This document shows, one piece after another, positions 1 through 8,324 of a DNA stretch of 64,000 nt. The notes beneath the pieces were generated by a model, which had not been told where the DNA came from, did not search any database, and worked only from the letters and a program-made list of their open reading frames with translations. Source of the stretch: JAYFQF01 sp034927285 (GTDB lineage Bacteria; Bacillota; Peptococcia; DRI-13; UBA5745); assembly GCA_034927285.1 (NCBI GenBank), contig JAYFQF010000014.1, positions 82,577-146,576 of the forward strand. Reading direction: 5' to 3'. Positions within the stretch are counted from its first letter, which is position 1. Every line of letters starts with the position of its first letter. The position numbers and the translations under genes are program-made.

Positions 1-371
1 TCCCCCTGAGCCGGCAGGATTTCTCCGTCTGCCGGGCCCGGACGCATCACTTCCACCACCACTGCCGGCAGGTCCGCCGCCGCCATGTAGGACATAGCCT
101 CCTGGCCCAGGCTGAAACCCGGACCTGATGTAGCTGTCATCACCCGGTGCCCCGTGGCCGCCGTCCCGGCGATCATATTAAACACCGCCACCTCTGTTTC
201 GCCTTGCACGAAACAAAGTCCCTCTTCAGGATGCTCTTTCATTTTCCGTGCATAATACTCCGGCACTTCGCTGGAGGGGGTGATGGGATAACCGAAAAAG
301 AACTTGCAGCCTGCGCGAATCGCGGATTCCGCCATAGCTGCGTTCCCCTGCATAAATAATTTCTCTCCCAT
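1..371 (-). CDS. 2-oxoacid:ferredoxin oxidoreductase alpha subunit, 3' end outside window
   Basis: N-terminal 123 codons of the alpha subunit of a ferredoxin-dependent 2-oxoacid (KorA/VorB-type) oxidoreductase, which oxidatively decarboxylates a 2-oxoacid to an acyl-CoA and reduces ferredoxin. The translation starts MGEKLFMQGNAAMAESA and has the family signature FFFGYPITPSSEVPEY near residues 24-39, then the acidic QGETEVAVFNM segment and a TSGPGFSLGQEAMSY stretch. The start is fixed by an AGGAGGAG site that overlaps the stop codon of the ferredoxin gene upstream. The order ferredoxin-alpha matches kor/vor operons, so beta and gamma subunits probably follow outside the window. Substrate (pyruvate, 2-oxobutyrate, branched 2-oxoacid or 2-oxoglutarate) cannot be told from this part. 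Confidence 0.88.
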   Translation of the reverse strand, partial: MGEKLFMQGNAAMAESAIRAGCKFFFGYPITPSSEVPEYYARKMKEHPEEGLCFVQGETEVAVFNMIAGTAATGHRVMTATSGPGFSLGQEAMSYMAAADLPAVVVEVMRPGPADGEILPAQG

Positions 372-384
372 TGCTGTTCTCCTC

Positions 385-591
385 CTAACTCATCTTCATG
401 ACTTCCACGGCCCCTTCCGGACATACCCGGGCACAAGTTCCGCAAGCGATACACTTCTCCGCCTCGAAGACCGGAGGATAATAGCCCCGTTTATTAATGA
501 CGCCGCCGATAGCCAGCGCCTTTCGGGGACAAAAGTTTACGCAATAGCCGCACTCTTTGCAGCGTTCAAAATCTATTGTCACCTGATTCAT
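385..591 (-). CDS. 2[4Fe-4S] ferredoxin, delta-type subunit of 2-oxoacid oxidoreductase
   Basis: A 68-residue protein with two complete cluster-binding motifs of the CxxCxxCxxxCP type: CKECGYCVNFCP (residues 12-23) and CIACGTCARVCP in the C-terminal half. It would pass electrons from the 2-oxoacid oxidoreductase alpha/beta core to free ferredoxin. It lies immediately before the alpha-subunit gene with its stop inside that gene's ribosome binding site, which implies translational coupling and one complex. Length and spacing match PorD/KorD-like subunits rather than a stand-alone clostridial ferredoxin of about 55 residues. Confidence 0.88.
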   Translation of the reverse strand: MNQVTIDFERCKECGYCVNFCPRKALAIGGVINKRGYYPPVFEAEKCIACGTCARVCPEGAVEVMKMS

Positions 592-670
592 GCTCTCATC
601 CTTTTCTGATTGATGCGAATCTTTTGGGTATTATCGGGAATGAATATTCCACCGCCCGAAGAGGGGAGGG

Positions 671-701
671 AAGGAGGCGTCTTCTGCTAAGGCGCCTCCT
701 T
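671..701 (-). other. intergenic stem-loop before the ferredoxin gene
   Basis: AAGGAGGCG (671-679) pairs with CGCCTCCTT (693-701) around a 13-nt loop. It sits between the ammonia-lyase-like gene and the ferredoxin gene. There is no T-run on either side, so it is an attenuator or mRNA-stability hairpin at best, not a clear terminator. The surrounding 592-742 also has GAATAT / ATATTC arms outside this stem. Confidence 0.4.
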
Positions 702-742
702 CGATTGAGGGAGGGTATATTCACTCCTTTGGAGGAATATCG

Positions 743-1162
743 CTATCTGACATATTTAGGGTCCTGGGGCCCTCTCTGAAATTCCTTCTTTACCACCAGC
801 GTACCTGTGCCTTCGGCGCAAAGGACCGGCTCTGCCAAAACGTTGGCGGCTGAAAGCGCCAGCTTGGGATCCCTGGGCAGAGTAATATACTTATAAGCTT
901 CAAATTTACAGGTCAGAGAACTATTGCCGGCTTTTTCGATCCAGCCCACATATTCCATAAAATCGCCGGCATAAACCGGAGCGGTAAACCGGATATTTTC
1001 ATAGCCCAGGAACAGACTTTCATCTCCGTGCAGGCGGATAGCCAGTTCGGTGCCTACGTCCCCCCAGAAATCAAGAATATGGGAACCGTTTACTAATTCG
1101 CCGGCATAATGGGCTTCACCAGCAGACATTCTTACCCGTAAAATAACTTTCTCACCAATCAT
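743..1162 (-). CDS. beta-alanyl-CoA / 3-aminobutyryl-CoA ammonia-lyase family protein (hotdog fold)
   Basis: A 139-residue hotdog-fold protein of the family that holds 3-aminobutyryl-CoA ammonia lyase (Kal, lysine fermentation) and beta-alanyl-CoA ammonia lyase (Acl, alanine/beta-alanine fermentation). These enzymes remove ammonia from a 3-aminoacyl-CoA to give an enoyl-CoA. Family features seen: RVRMSAGEAHYAGELVNG, FWGDVGTELAIR, GDESLFLGYENI, FTAPVYAGDFMEYVGWIEK and a C-terminal KKEFQRGPQ. The FMEYVGWIEK and QRGPQ segments look more like Acl than Kal from memory, but a tree is needed. The chosen ATG has AAGGAGG 6-7 nt upstream; an ATG 18 nt earlier contains that site in its codons and is rejected. 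It has its own strong promoter and operator. Confidence 0.8.
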   Translation of the reverse strand: MIGEKVILRVRMSAGEAHYAGELVNGSHILDFWGDVGTELAIRLHGDESLFLGYENIRFTAPVYAGDFMEYVGWIEKAGNSSLTCKFEAYKYITLPRDPKLALSAANVLAEPVLCAEGTGTLVVKKEFQRGPQDPKYVR

Positions 1163-1183
1163 TTCTTCTCCTCCTTGCATTTT

Positions 1184-1200
1184 GTTCTGAATTTAAGAAC
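1184..1200 (-). promoter_or_regulatory. 17-bp palindromic operator GTTCT-N7-AGAAC
   Basis: Perfect inverted repeat GTTCT (1184-1188) and AGAAC (1196-1200) with a 7-bp AT-rich centre. It lies 10 bp downstream of the -10 box of the ammonia-lyase promoter, the position of a repressor roadblock. The same 17-bp pattern occurs at 16282-16298 before oppA2, also just downstream of a perfect promoter. The local IclR regulator (23677-24462) is a candidate binder; this is inference. Confidence 0.65.
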
Positions 1201-1210
1201 GGTTTTCTAA

Positions 1211-1239
1211 ATTATACAACTTTCTTTCATCAATGTCAA
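1211..1239 (-). promoter_or_regulatory. sigma-A promoter of the ammonia-lyase-like gene
   Basis: On the minus strand TTGACA (1234-1239), a 17-bp spacer and TATAAT (1211-1216): a full consensus match. Transcription would start near 1204, leaving about 40 nt of leader that contains the palindromic operator. Confidence 0.85.
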
Positions 1240-1285
1240 ACATTTCCCGATCGGTCACAATCGGTTAATGGCGCCTTATCTGTCT

Positions 1286-2674
1286 TTAATTCCGGAAAAA
1301 ATCGCAAAGATTTTCTACTTCTTCCATACTCCAGATCGCCTTAAGCAGACGGCTTGCGCCTTGCCGTCCGATAATGGGCTCAGTCAAGGTTTCATACTTT
1401 TGCAAAATCTCCTCTTTTTTCAGCGGCCGTTGGGAATCCCCCCGGGCCAGCCGGACTTCCCGGCGCAAAACCTCGCCGGATCGCAACTCTACCTCTACCG
1501 TCGCGTACTGCCTGGACTTTACCGGATCACAATAAGCCTTACTGGCTTCCTCATCCAGGATGATCTCAATGCTGGAAGCAAGGGTGCAAATGTCCGTATC
1601 TATCAGGTTTTCGGCATTCAGTCCTTTGGCCGGCGAGCGTCCCAATAAAGCCAGGGCCACGGTGTGTGGCAGGCTGAATTGAGCGTCCAGGAGGTTTTTC
1701 GGCTTCGGATCGCGCAAGTTATAATAGGGCTCGTCAAAAGTCAGAACGCGTACGGCCTTAATTTCCTGCCGCGTAAACGGCCGTTCCGCCGCAAGCTCTT
1801 CCGCCGCTTCGACGGCGGCATGGGTCCAGCGGCAGCAAGCGTAGGGCTTGAAGCCAATCTCCAGCAGCAAATATTGTTTGCCCAGCTCATAGGTGAACCA
1901 CTCCGGCTGGCAGCGATCCGATCCGGCCATGATCCAAAATCCTTTATCTCCATCAAAAATGTAAGGACATCCCACAAAACCCCTGGCCGCCATTTCCGCA
2001 GAAAGAGCGCCTCCCATCGCCGCCCAGCCGTAATTATTCTTTACCCAGCCCGCAGGGCGCTCCCGGTAATCCAGGCCTTCCTTGCGCACGCCGGGGACAG
2101 GAGCAGTCAGGCCCGCTATACCATAGGCCCAGGTCAGTTTCTCCCGAGTCAGACCCAGCAGCTTCCCGGCCGCCGCCATGGCGCCGAAAATTTGCTGCGT
2201 GGAATATCCGTTGACCTCCATCATCCGCCGGCATGTGGGTTCCACCGCCTTGCCGATGCGCAGCATGGTCTCATAGCCCGCCACAAGAGCGGTCATCAGT
2301 GATTTTCCCGAGGCCCCGTTACGCTCGGCATAGGCTAAAGCAGCGGGAAACACGGTAGCCGATGGATGCCCTGCCGTGCATAGCGGATTATTGTCATCAA
2401 AATCAAGAGCATTGGCAAAGGCACTGTTTAAGTAAATCCCGTGGAGCAGCGGAAAGCGCCGCCCGGCAGCGGGCACAGTCACCTCTTCTTTACCGCCCAT
2501 TTCTTCAAAAATATCCAGCATTATACCGGAAGGCTCCGTTTCGCCTCCGGAAATCATGCAGGCCAGAGCATCCGTCATCAACAGTTTCAAATATTGGATT
2601 ACCTCGGAAGGAATCTGCTCAAATTCCAGTTTTTCAATATAGCCGGACAGGGACGCCGCAACGCTGACAGGCAT
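1286..2674 (-). CDS. MmgE/PrpD family protein
   Basis: A 462-residue member of the MmgE/PrpD family, which includes 2-methylcitrate dehydratase and cis-aconitate decarboxylase; many members in anaerobes have no known substrate. Family features: an early ALDFDDNN motif, the TAGHPSATVFPAALAYAE segment near residues 100-120, a helical GLTREKLTWAYGIAGLTAP stretch and a KPYACCRWTHAAVEAA segment that would hold active-site residues. Length fits the family. It starts 34 bp after the oppF1 stop and shares that operon, so it probably acts on something derived from the imported substrate. A GAGAGGGG site precedes the ATG. No prpB or prpC is in the window, so a methylcitrate role is open. Confidence 0.85.
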   Translation of the reverse strand: MPVSVAASLSGYIEKLEFEQIPSEVIQYLKLLMTDALACMISGGETEPSGIMLDIFEEMGGKEEVTVPAAGRRFPLLHGIYLNSAFANALDFDDNNPLCTAGHPSATVFPAALAYAERNGASGKSLMTALVAGYETMLRIGKAVEPTCRRMMEVNGYSTQQIFGAMAAAGKLLGLTREKLTWAYGIAGLTAPVPGVRKEGLDYRERPAGWVKNNYGWAAMGGALSAEMAARGFVGCPYIFDGDKGFWIMAGSDRCQPEWFTYELGKQYLLLEIGFKPYACCRWTHAAVEAAEELAAERPFTRQEIKAVRVLTFDEPYYNLRDPKPKNLLDAQFSLPHTVALALLGRSPAKGLNAENLIDTDICTLASSIEIILDEEASKAYCDPVKSRQYATVEVELRSGEVLRREVRLARGDSQRPLKKEEILQKYETLTEPIIGRQGASRLLKAIWSMEEVENLCDFFRN

Positions 2675-2708
2675 CTGATTTTTCCCCTCTCAAAGTTTGT
2701 AATAAATT

Positions 2709-3710
2709 TCACCTTTTCAAGCAATGGCAGGCGACGTAATGACCGGGAGAAGCTTCCTCCAGTTGGGGCTCCTTTTCTCTGCAAGCCGGCATGCCGTAAG
2801 GGCAGCGCGGATGAAAGCGGCAGCCGTTGGGCAAGTCGATGGGGCTGGGCGGATCCCCTTTGATAATAGCTTGAGGATTCCGGCTCCGGGGGTCCAGGCC
2901 CGGATTGGCTTTAAGGAGGATGCCTGTATAGGGATGCAGGGAGTGCTTATAGACCTCCTCGGTAGGAGCAAGCTCAACGACCCGTCCCAGATACATTACC
3001 GCCACCCGCTGACTTACATAACGCACTACCCGTAAATCATGGGAGATAAACAACAGGGTGATTCCCGTCTTTTTTTGAAGCTCCAGCAATAGATTCAGGA
3101 TCTGAGCCTGAATAGAAACGTCGAGAGCCGAGACAGGTTCATCGGCGATAACCAGTTTAGGTCTCAACGCCAGAGCACGAGCAATTCCCAAACGCTGCCG
3201 CTGTCCGCCGGAGAACTCCCCCGGGAACCGGTTGGCAAAATTACGGTTTAACCCCGTCATCTCCATCAACTCCAGACATCGGTTTTCCGCCTCTGCCTTT
3301 GAACATATCCCATGATAGAGATAAACCTCCTTCAGGATCTCCATAACCGACATACGCGGATTCAGCGACGAACAGGGATCCTGGAAGATCATCTGGAAAT
3401 TCTTCCTTTCCTTGCGGAGCTCTTTGGCGGACAGCGCCATAATATCCTTTCCTTCAAAATAGACATTGCCGCCATCGCAATCATACAAACGGATCATCGT
3501 ACGGGCCAGCGTACTTTTCCCGCAGCCGCTTTCTCCGACCAAGCCCAGGTTTTCCCCTTGATAGATATCTAGGCTGACATGATCCACCGCCTTAAGCAGC
3601 TTAGGAGGGACCCGTCCGATTTGAGCGAATATCGTTCTTGGTTGGGGAAAAACCTTATAGAGATTCTTTGTCCTTAGCAATACATTTCCTTCAGCACAGG
3701 AGGCGTTCAC
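2709..3710 (-). CDS. oppF: oligopeptide ABC transporter ATP-binding protein OppF-type (system 1)
   Basis: ATPase subunit of an Opp/Dpp-type peptide importer. It has Walker A GESGCGKST, Q-loop region FQDPCSSLNPRMSV, ABC signature FSGGQRQRLGIARAL, Walker B LVIADEPVSALD and the C-terminal oligo_HPY domain with GCRFHPRCPYGMPAC. I place the start at GTG 3710, which overlaps the oppD1 stop as GTGA and follows a purine-rich site; TTG 3680 with GAAGGA six bases upstream is an alternative. A longer upstream frame has no support. Last transport gene of the first opp operon; MmgE/PrpD follows 34 bp later. Confidence 0.9.
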   Translation of the reverse strand: MNASCAEGNVLLRTKNLYKVFPQPRTIFAQIGRVPPKLLKAVDHVSLDIYQGENLGLVGESGCGKSTLARTMIRLYDCDGGNVYFEGKDIMALSAKELRKERKNFQMIFQDPCSSLNPRMSVMEILKEVYLYHGICSKAEAENRCLELMEMTGLNRNFANRFPGEFSGGQRQRLGIARALALRPKLVIADEPVSALDVSIQAQILNLLLELQKKTGITLLFISHDLRVVRYVSQRVAVMYLGRVVELAPTEEVYKHSLHPYTGILLKANPGLDPRSRNPQAIIKGDPPSPIDLPNGCRFHPRCPYGMPACREKEPQLEEASPGHYVACHCLKR

Positions 3711-4741
3711 GCAGGCCTTCCCCCTTCCCTTGGACGATTTACTTCGATCAAGCCCTTGGCTTGGCCAAGCTTCTGCCAATAGTAGCAGCGCACCCAATGG
3801 CCGGGAGCGATCTGCACCAGCCCGGGAACCTCTTCCCGGCATTTTTTCTCTTCATACTTGCAGCGCTCGGCAAAAGGACAGCCTTTTGGCAGGTTTTCCA
3901 AATCCGGCGGCGCTCCCTGGATAGGTTCCAGGGCTTCGTCCCCGTTTTCATCCCTGGGCAGCGAATGCATCAGCCCTTCCGTATAAGGATGCCTTGGCGT
4001 GGAAAATACGGTCAGGGTATCCGACATCTCCATTACATAACCCGCATACATCACGGCCACATTGTCGCACATCTGGCTGACTACCCCTAAATCATGGGTA
4101 ATCAGGATAATACTCATGGCAAGGGTTTCTTTAAGGCTATTAATCAACTGGATGATCTGGGCCTGAATAGTAACGTCAAGGGCCGTGGTCGGTTCATCCG
4201 CCAAAAGTATCTTTGGGCCCGCCGCCAGGGCGATGGCGATCATCGCTCTTTGCCGCATACCGCCGCTGTATTGATGGATATAATCGTTCAGCCGGGTTTC
4301 CGGCGAAGGGATCCCCACCAGCCGCAGCATTTCAATGGCTTTGGTTTCCTTTTCTTCCTTGCTCATTTTCGTTTCAATAAATTGTTCCAAAATCTGCTCC
4401 CGGATCTTGAGGACAGGATTTAAGGCCGTCATCGGCTCCTGAAAAATCATCCCGATCTCTTTGCCCCGGATCTTTCTCATTTCCCGGTTGCTTAAATTTA
4501 ATATTTCCTGGCCATTGTAGCGGATAGAGCCCTTCTTTATCTTTCCGTTTTCCGGAATCAGCTTAAGTATGGTTTTACAGGTCATCGTTTTGCCGCAGCC
4601 GCTTTCGCCCAGCAGTCCAAAGGTTTCTCCCCGCTTAAGCCGAAAGCTGATTCCGTTGACCGCTTTTACGGTACTGGTCTTTTTTTCAAAATATAAATGG
4701 AGATCTTCAATCTCTAAAATATACTCCTGCGGTTGTTCCAT
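3707..4741 (-). CDS. oppD: oligopeptide ABC transporter ATP-binding protein OppD-type (system 1)
   Basis: A 344-residue ATPase partner of OppF in a peptide importer. Walker A GESGCGKTMT near residue 46, FQEPMTALNPVLKI at the Q-loop, signature YSGGMRQRAMIAIAL, Walker B ILLADEPTTALD, and a C-terminal oligo_HPY region with LPKGCPFAERCKYEEKKC, the conserved cysteine cluster of this family. The gene begins 24 bp after oppC1 and overlaps oppF1 by 4 bp, so the two ATPases are translationally coupled. Confidence 0.92.
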   Translation of the reverse strand: MEQPQEYILEIEDLHLYFEKKTSTVKAVNGISFRLKRGETFGLLGESGCGKTMTCKTILKLIPENGKIKKGSIRYNGQEILNLSNREMRKIRGKEIGMIFQEPMTALNPVLKIREQILEQFIETKMSKEEKETKAIEMLRLVGIPSPETRLNDYIHQYSGGMRQRAMIAIALAAGPKILLADEPTTALDVTIQAQIIQLINSLKETLAMSIILITHDLGVVSQMCDNVAVMYAGYVMEMSDTLTVFSTPRHPYTEGLMHSLPRDENGDEALEPIQGAPPDLENLPKGCPFAERCKYEEKKCREEVPGLVQIAPGHWVRCYYWQKLGQAKGLIEVNRPREGGRPA

Positions 4742-4765
4742 AAAATTCCCCCCTTCCCTTTTGGC

Positions 4766-5617
4766 TCAGCGGCCCTTGGTACGAAGCAGGTCCGACAGGC
4801 CGTCGCCCATAAGGCTGAAGCCCAAGCCGGCCAGCGCCATGACCAGCCCCGGGAATATCGTGATCCACCACGCAGTACTCATATATAATTTCCCTCCCGA
4901 GATAATTGCGCCCCATTCGGGAGTGGGCGCCTGGACGCCTAACCCCAGGTAACTCATGGCTGCTCCGGAAAGCATGCACATCACGATATCCGAAGCTCCG
5001 TATACGATAGAACTGCTGAATACATTGGGAAGGATATGCCGGAAAAGTATACGTAAATCCGAATATCCCAGGGTTTTAGCCGCTTGCACGAATTCCATGT
5101 TCTTAACCACCAGCACCTCGCTGCGCACCAGGCGGGTATATTCTTTCCAGCCCACCAGCCACATGGAAATGAACAGGCTCTTTGTGCCGGCCCCGATGAT
5201 CGCTACGATGGCAATCGCCAGAATCATATAGGGAAAGGCCATGAATATATCCAGTATCCGCATCAGCACAGTATCGATCCTGCCGCCGTAATACCCTGAA
5301 ACCAGGCCCAGGACCGACCCCAGAATCAGGGGAATAATCATAGCGCCTACACCGATGACCAGATCGATCCTGGTCCCATAGATTACCCTGGTGTAGATGC
5401 ACCTGCCATAGTTATCGGTACCAAAAGGATATTCGGCAGAAGGAGGGCTGAGCATTGCCGCCTGATTCATTGTGGTTGGCTCCTTTGGGGTGAACCAAGA
5501 CGGAACCAGAGCGATAATGATAAAAACCAATACAATGCAGCAGCCAATGGTAAAGGACGGGCTCCGCCGCCAGATATGCAGCTTTTTGTCTTTGTTCATG
5601 CTCAATGCTCCAATCAT
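4766..5617 (-). CDS. oppC: oligopeptide ABC transporter permease OppC-type (system 1)
   Basis: A 283-residue inner-membrane permease with an N-terminal membrane segment (TIGCCIVLVFIIIALVP), the PFGTDNYGRCIYTRVIYG motif that follows it in DppC/OppC proteins, and five further hydrophobic segments around the EAA-like loop (AAKTLGYSDLRILFRHILPN). ATG 5617 overlaps the oppB1 stop as ATGA; ATG 5599 (MNKDKK) with GGAG upstream is a possible alternative. It would pair with OppB1 to form the peptide channel. Confidence 0.9.
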   Translation of the reverse strand: MIGALSMNKDKKLHIWRRSPSFTIGCCIVLVFIIIALVPSWFTPKEPTTMNQAAMLSPPSAEYPFGTDNYGRCIYTRVIYGTRIDLVIGVGAMIIPLILGSVLGLVSGYYGGRIDTVLMRILDIFMAFPYMILAIAIVAIIGAGTKSLFISMWLVGWKEYTRLVRSEVLVVKNMEFVQAAKTLGYSDLRILFRHILPNVFSSSIVYGASDIVMCMLSGAAMSYLGLGVQAPTPEWGAIISGGKLYMSTAWWITIFPGLVMALAGLGFSLMGDGLSDLLRTKGR

Positions 5618-6555
5618 TGCAGCTTGACCCTAGGATCAAGCACGGAATACAGGATGTCCGTCAGCAGGTTGATTGCGGCAACCACCAGGACAAAGAGCAG
5701 CACTACGCATTGAACCACCGCGTAATCACGGCTGAGTATGCTGTTCACCAGCAGGGCTCCTACTCCCGGCAGGGTAAACACGGTTTCAATCACCACTGTT
5801 CCGCCCAGCATATAGATAACCTTTAAAGCAAAGAGGGTAACGGTAGGAATCATCGCGTTGCGGATAACATGACGCAGGCTGATTCTCCACTCACTCAAGC
5901 CCTTGCTGACCGCGAATGCCACAAAATCCTGATTTTTTACGTCCACTACGCTGTTACGCAGGTTACGCACCATCAGCGCCGATACGGAAATGGCCATGGT
6001 AATGCCGGGAAGGATCAGGCTTTTAATATGCTGGCCCCAGGAAGTTCCCCAGCCGGATACCGGAAACCACTTCAGATTCACCCCAAATATAATCAAAAGT
6101 ACCATGCCGACCCAAAATGTGGGGGTGGACAGGCCCAGTAAGGAAAACATCCGTACAACCTGATCAGGCATCTTATCTTTATTGGCTCCCGCAAGATAGC
6201 CCAGGGTCAAACTCAACAGGATGGAAAACACAGAAGATACCACAGTCAGCATTACGGTAACAAGAATTTTTCCTTTCAGTAATTCCATGACCGGAATCCG
6301 GTATTGAAGAGAATCGCCAAAATTGAAATGAAAAAGTCCTTGGAGAAATATCCAATACTGCGTAATTAAAGGTTTATCCAGCCCCATGGCTATCTGCTTT
6401 GCCGCAACAGCTTCCGGCGTAGCCCGTTCTCCCAGCAGCACCCGGGCGGGATCACCCGGAATTAAGCGAATCAACAAAAATACCAGCACGGTAACAATCA
6501 AAAAAACAGGAATCATCTGTAGAATTCGCTTTAGTATATAGTTCAAGCTTTTCAT
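5614..6555 (-). CDS. oppB: oligopeptide ABC transporter permease OppB-type (system 1)
   Basis: A 313-residue permease with six predicted membrane helices. DppB/OppB hallmarks are RLIPGDPARVLLGERATPEA near the N-terminus, the SKGLSEWRISLRHVIRNAMIP EAA loop and the VIETVFTLPGVGALLVNSI motif near the C-terminus. I use ATG 6555, which has AAGGAG 11 nt upstream; a GTG 12 nt earlier directly abuts that site and is less likely. A strong stem-loop separates it from oppA1 upstream. Confidence 0.9.
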   Translation of the reverse strand: MKSLNYILKRILQMIPVFLIVTVLVFLLIRLIPGDPARVLLGERATPEAVAAKQIAMGLDKPLITQYWIFLQGLFHFNFGDSLQYRIPVMELLKGKILVTVMLTVVSSVFSILLSLTLGYLAGANKDKMPDQVVRMFSLLGLSTPTFWVGMVLLIIFGVNLKWFPVSGWGTSWGQHIKSLILPGITMAISVSALMVRNLRNSVVDVKNQDFVAFAVSKGLSEWRISLRHVIRNAMIPTVTLFALKVIYMLGGTVVIETVFTLPGVGALLVNSILSRDYAVVQCVVLLFVLVVAAINLLTDILYSVLDPRVKLQ

Positions 6556-6590
6556 CAGTGCAGACACTCCTTTTCAAGACGGGCCCATTA

Positions 6591-6623
6591 GGGGATGGCG
6601 CGCGTATGCAGCGCGCCATCCCC
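6591..6623 (-). other. intercistronic hairpin between oppA1 and oppB1
   Basis: Perfect 13-bp stem GGGGATGGCGCGC (6591-6603) / GCGCGCCATCCCC (6611-6623) with a 7-nt loop and no T-run. It probably protects or partly terminates the mRNA so that the binding protein is made in excess over the permeases. The second opp operon has an analogous hairpin at 14457-14499. Confidence 0.7.
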
Positions 6624-6640
6624 CCGGGCAAGAGCTATCG

Positions 6641-8233
6641 TTAGTCTGCAAGTATTGTGGTGTTTTCCAGACGGTATTTCCCCAGCGGAGTCAGTACAAA
6701 GTTCTGTACATGATCGGAAATCGCTACCGCATACTGTGGGTGATAAAGACTTAATTCGGCGCAATACTCATAACGCGCTTCCTGAAGCTGCTTGTACATC
6801 TCCGCACGTTTAGCGGTATCCAGCTCTGTTTGGCTGGCCAGACTGAGGGCCTGCAGTTCCTGATCATTCCAGCCTGTATAATAGCCCTGGGTCACCGGGT
6901 AATTCCAGAAATAGTCGCTTAACTGAATCGGGTCGTTGATATCCTCTGTCCAGCGGCCGATGACCATCGTATGCTGCATTTCTTCCTGCCGCTCCACCAG
7001 AGCTGCCGTTTCCATGGTCGTCAGATTCAGCTTAACGCCGGCTTTGGCCCACTGCTCTTTTAAGATGGTGGCGATTTGCTCATATTCCGAGTTTCCGGCG
7101 CGAACCCACATATCCAGCTCAAGGCCGTCAGGATATCCCGCTTCCGCCAATAACGCCTTGGCCTTCTCAATATCGTACGGGTCGGCGGCAATGTCGATAC
7201 GATAGAGATCGCCGGGCGGCAGGTAAGACGCAGCAGGCACCGCATAGCCATAAGTTACCATCTTGATCAATTGCTCCTGATCGGTAGCCGAGCGCAGCGC
7301 TTTCCGTACTTTTATATCTGAAAGTTTTTCGTCCAGCGTATTAAAGATGATATAACGGGAGATGGCGCCGTCAAAGGCTTTGACGGTAACTCCCTGAGTT
7401 TGCTTCAGGGCGTCCAGCATGCTGTAGGGCAGGTCCAGCACCACATCGGCTTCGCCGGCCTGGAGCATAGTCACCCGGGCATTATCGTCAGGCACCACCA
7501 TGAAAGTGATCTCCTCAATGGAGATCTTGTCCTTGTCGGCATAATAAGGGTTCTTTTCCAGCTTTACATACTCGCTGCGGACCCATTCCTTTACCACATA
7601 AGGGCCGGTGCTTAGCGGCATATATGCGGCGGGATCGCCGCCCTTGGCGATATATTCCTCGTGATGAGCCTTGGATTGCACGGACATGGAGAATAAGCCG
7701 ATTTCCGCCGCAAAGGCTGCCCGGGCCGCTTCCAACTCTATGACAAGCGTATAATCGTCAGGGGCGCTCAAGCTGACTACAGGAACAACCGGGCTGTTCC
7801 AGATGGATTCTTTTGAATTTTTCAACCGTGTAAAAGTATCCAGCCAGTCCTGGGCCTTGATTTCGGAACCGTCTGAAAAACAAAGACCCTTCTTAAGATT
7901 AAACGTCCATGTTTTGCCGTCTTCACTGATAGAATAGTCGTCGCACATGTTCTTCAGGTTCTCCGAACCGTCGTCCGAGGGAGAAAGCAGAGTATCGTAC
8001 AGCAGATCACAGAGCCAGATGCTCTCGTTGTAGTTCATCAGAATAGGGTCCATGCTATCACTGTCTGCCGCGCGAACGATTTTCATCGTTGTCTTGAGAT
8101 TATCCTGAACCGGCTGTGATGAGCCCTCCGGAGGATTTGCGGAAGACTGTGAATTCTCGGTTGTGTTTGAGCAGGCGCAAAGTTGGCTCACAATCAAAAT
8201 AAGAATTAAACACAGGGATAGCGACTTTTTCAT
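6641..8233 (-). CDS. oppA: peptide ABC transporter substrate-binding lipoprotein (system 1)
   Basis: A 530-residue SBP_bac_5 family extracytoplasmic binding protein. The N-terminus is a lipoprotein signal peptide (MKKSLSLCLILILIVSQLCAC) with lipobox LCAC and the lipidated cysteine at residue 21, then a Ser/Asn/Pro-rich linker. Family segments include WLCDLLYDTLLSPSDDGSE, KTWTFNLKKGLCFSDGSEIKAQDW and GTGPYVVKEW-like STGPYVVKEW. It heads the first opp operon and would deliver the peptide-like ligand to OppBCDF. No clear promoter is visible in the 91 bp before it, so it may be read through from the PLP-lyase gene. Confidence 0.92.
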   Translation of the reverse strand: MKKSLSLCLILILIVSQLCACSNTTENSQSSANPPEGSSQPVQDNLKTTMKIVRAADSDSMDPILMNYNESIWLCDLLYDTLLSPSDDGSENLKNMCDDYSISEDGKTWTFNLKKGLCFSDGSEIKAQDWLDTFTRLKNSKESIWNSPVVPVVSLSAPDDYTLVIELEAARAAFAAEIGLFSMSVQSKAHHEEYIAKGGDPAAYMPLSTGPYVVKEWVRSEYVKLEKNPYYADKDKISIEEITFMVVPDDNARVTMLQAGEADVVLDLPYSMLDALKQTQGVTVKAFDGAISRYIIFNTLDEKLSDIKVRKALRSATDQEQLIKMVTYGYAVPAASYLPPGDLYRIDIAADPYDIEKAKALLAEAGYPDGLELDMWVRAGNSEYEQIATILKEQWAKAGVKLNLTTMETAALVERQEEMQHTMVIGRWTEDINDPIQLSDYFWNYPVTQGYYTGWNDQELQALSLASQTELDTAKRAEMYKQLQEARYEYCAELSLYHPQYAVAISDHVQNFVLTPLGKYRLENTTILAD

Positions 8234-8324
8234 TTTCCGACTCCTTTCTCTTTAACACTTGGAGGCTTGACTCTGGTGACTTTATACCGAGGCTCTTCTT
8301 TCATCTCTTTTCAACTCTTACAGT

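Noticed and set aside
671..701. Riboswitch or terminator before the ferredoxin gene
   Set aside because: Stem only, no T-run and no recognisable aptamer core; listed as an unassigned hairpin.
3711..3842. Upstream extension of oppF1
   Set aside because: The extra residues lie inside oppD1 in another frame and have no family content; GTG 3710 overlaps the oppD1 stop.
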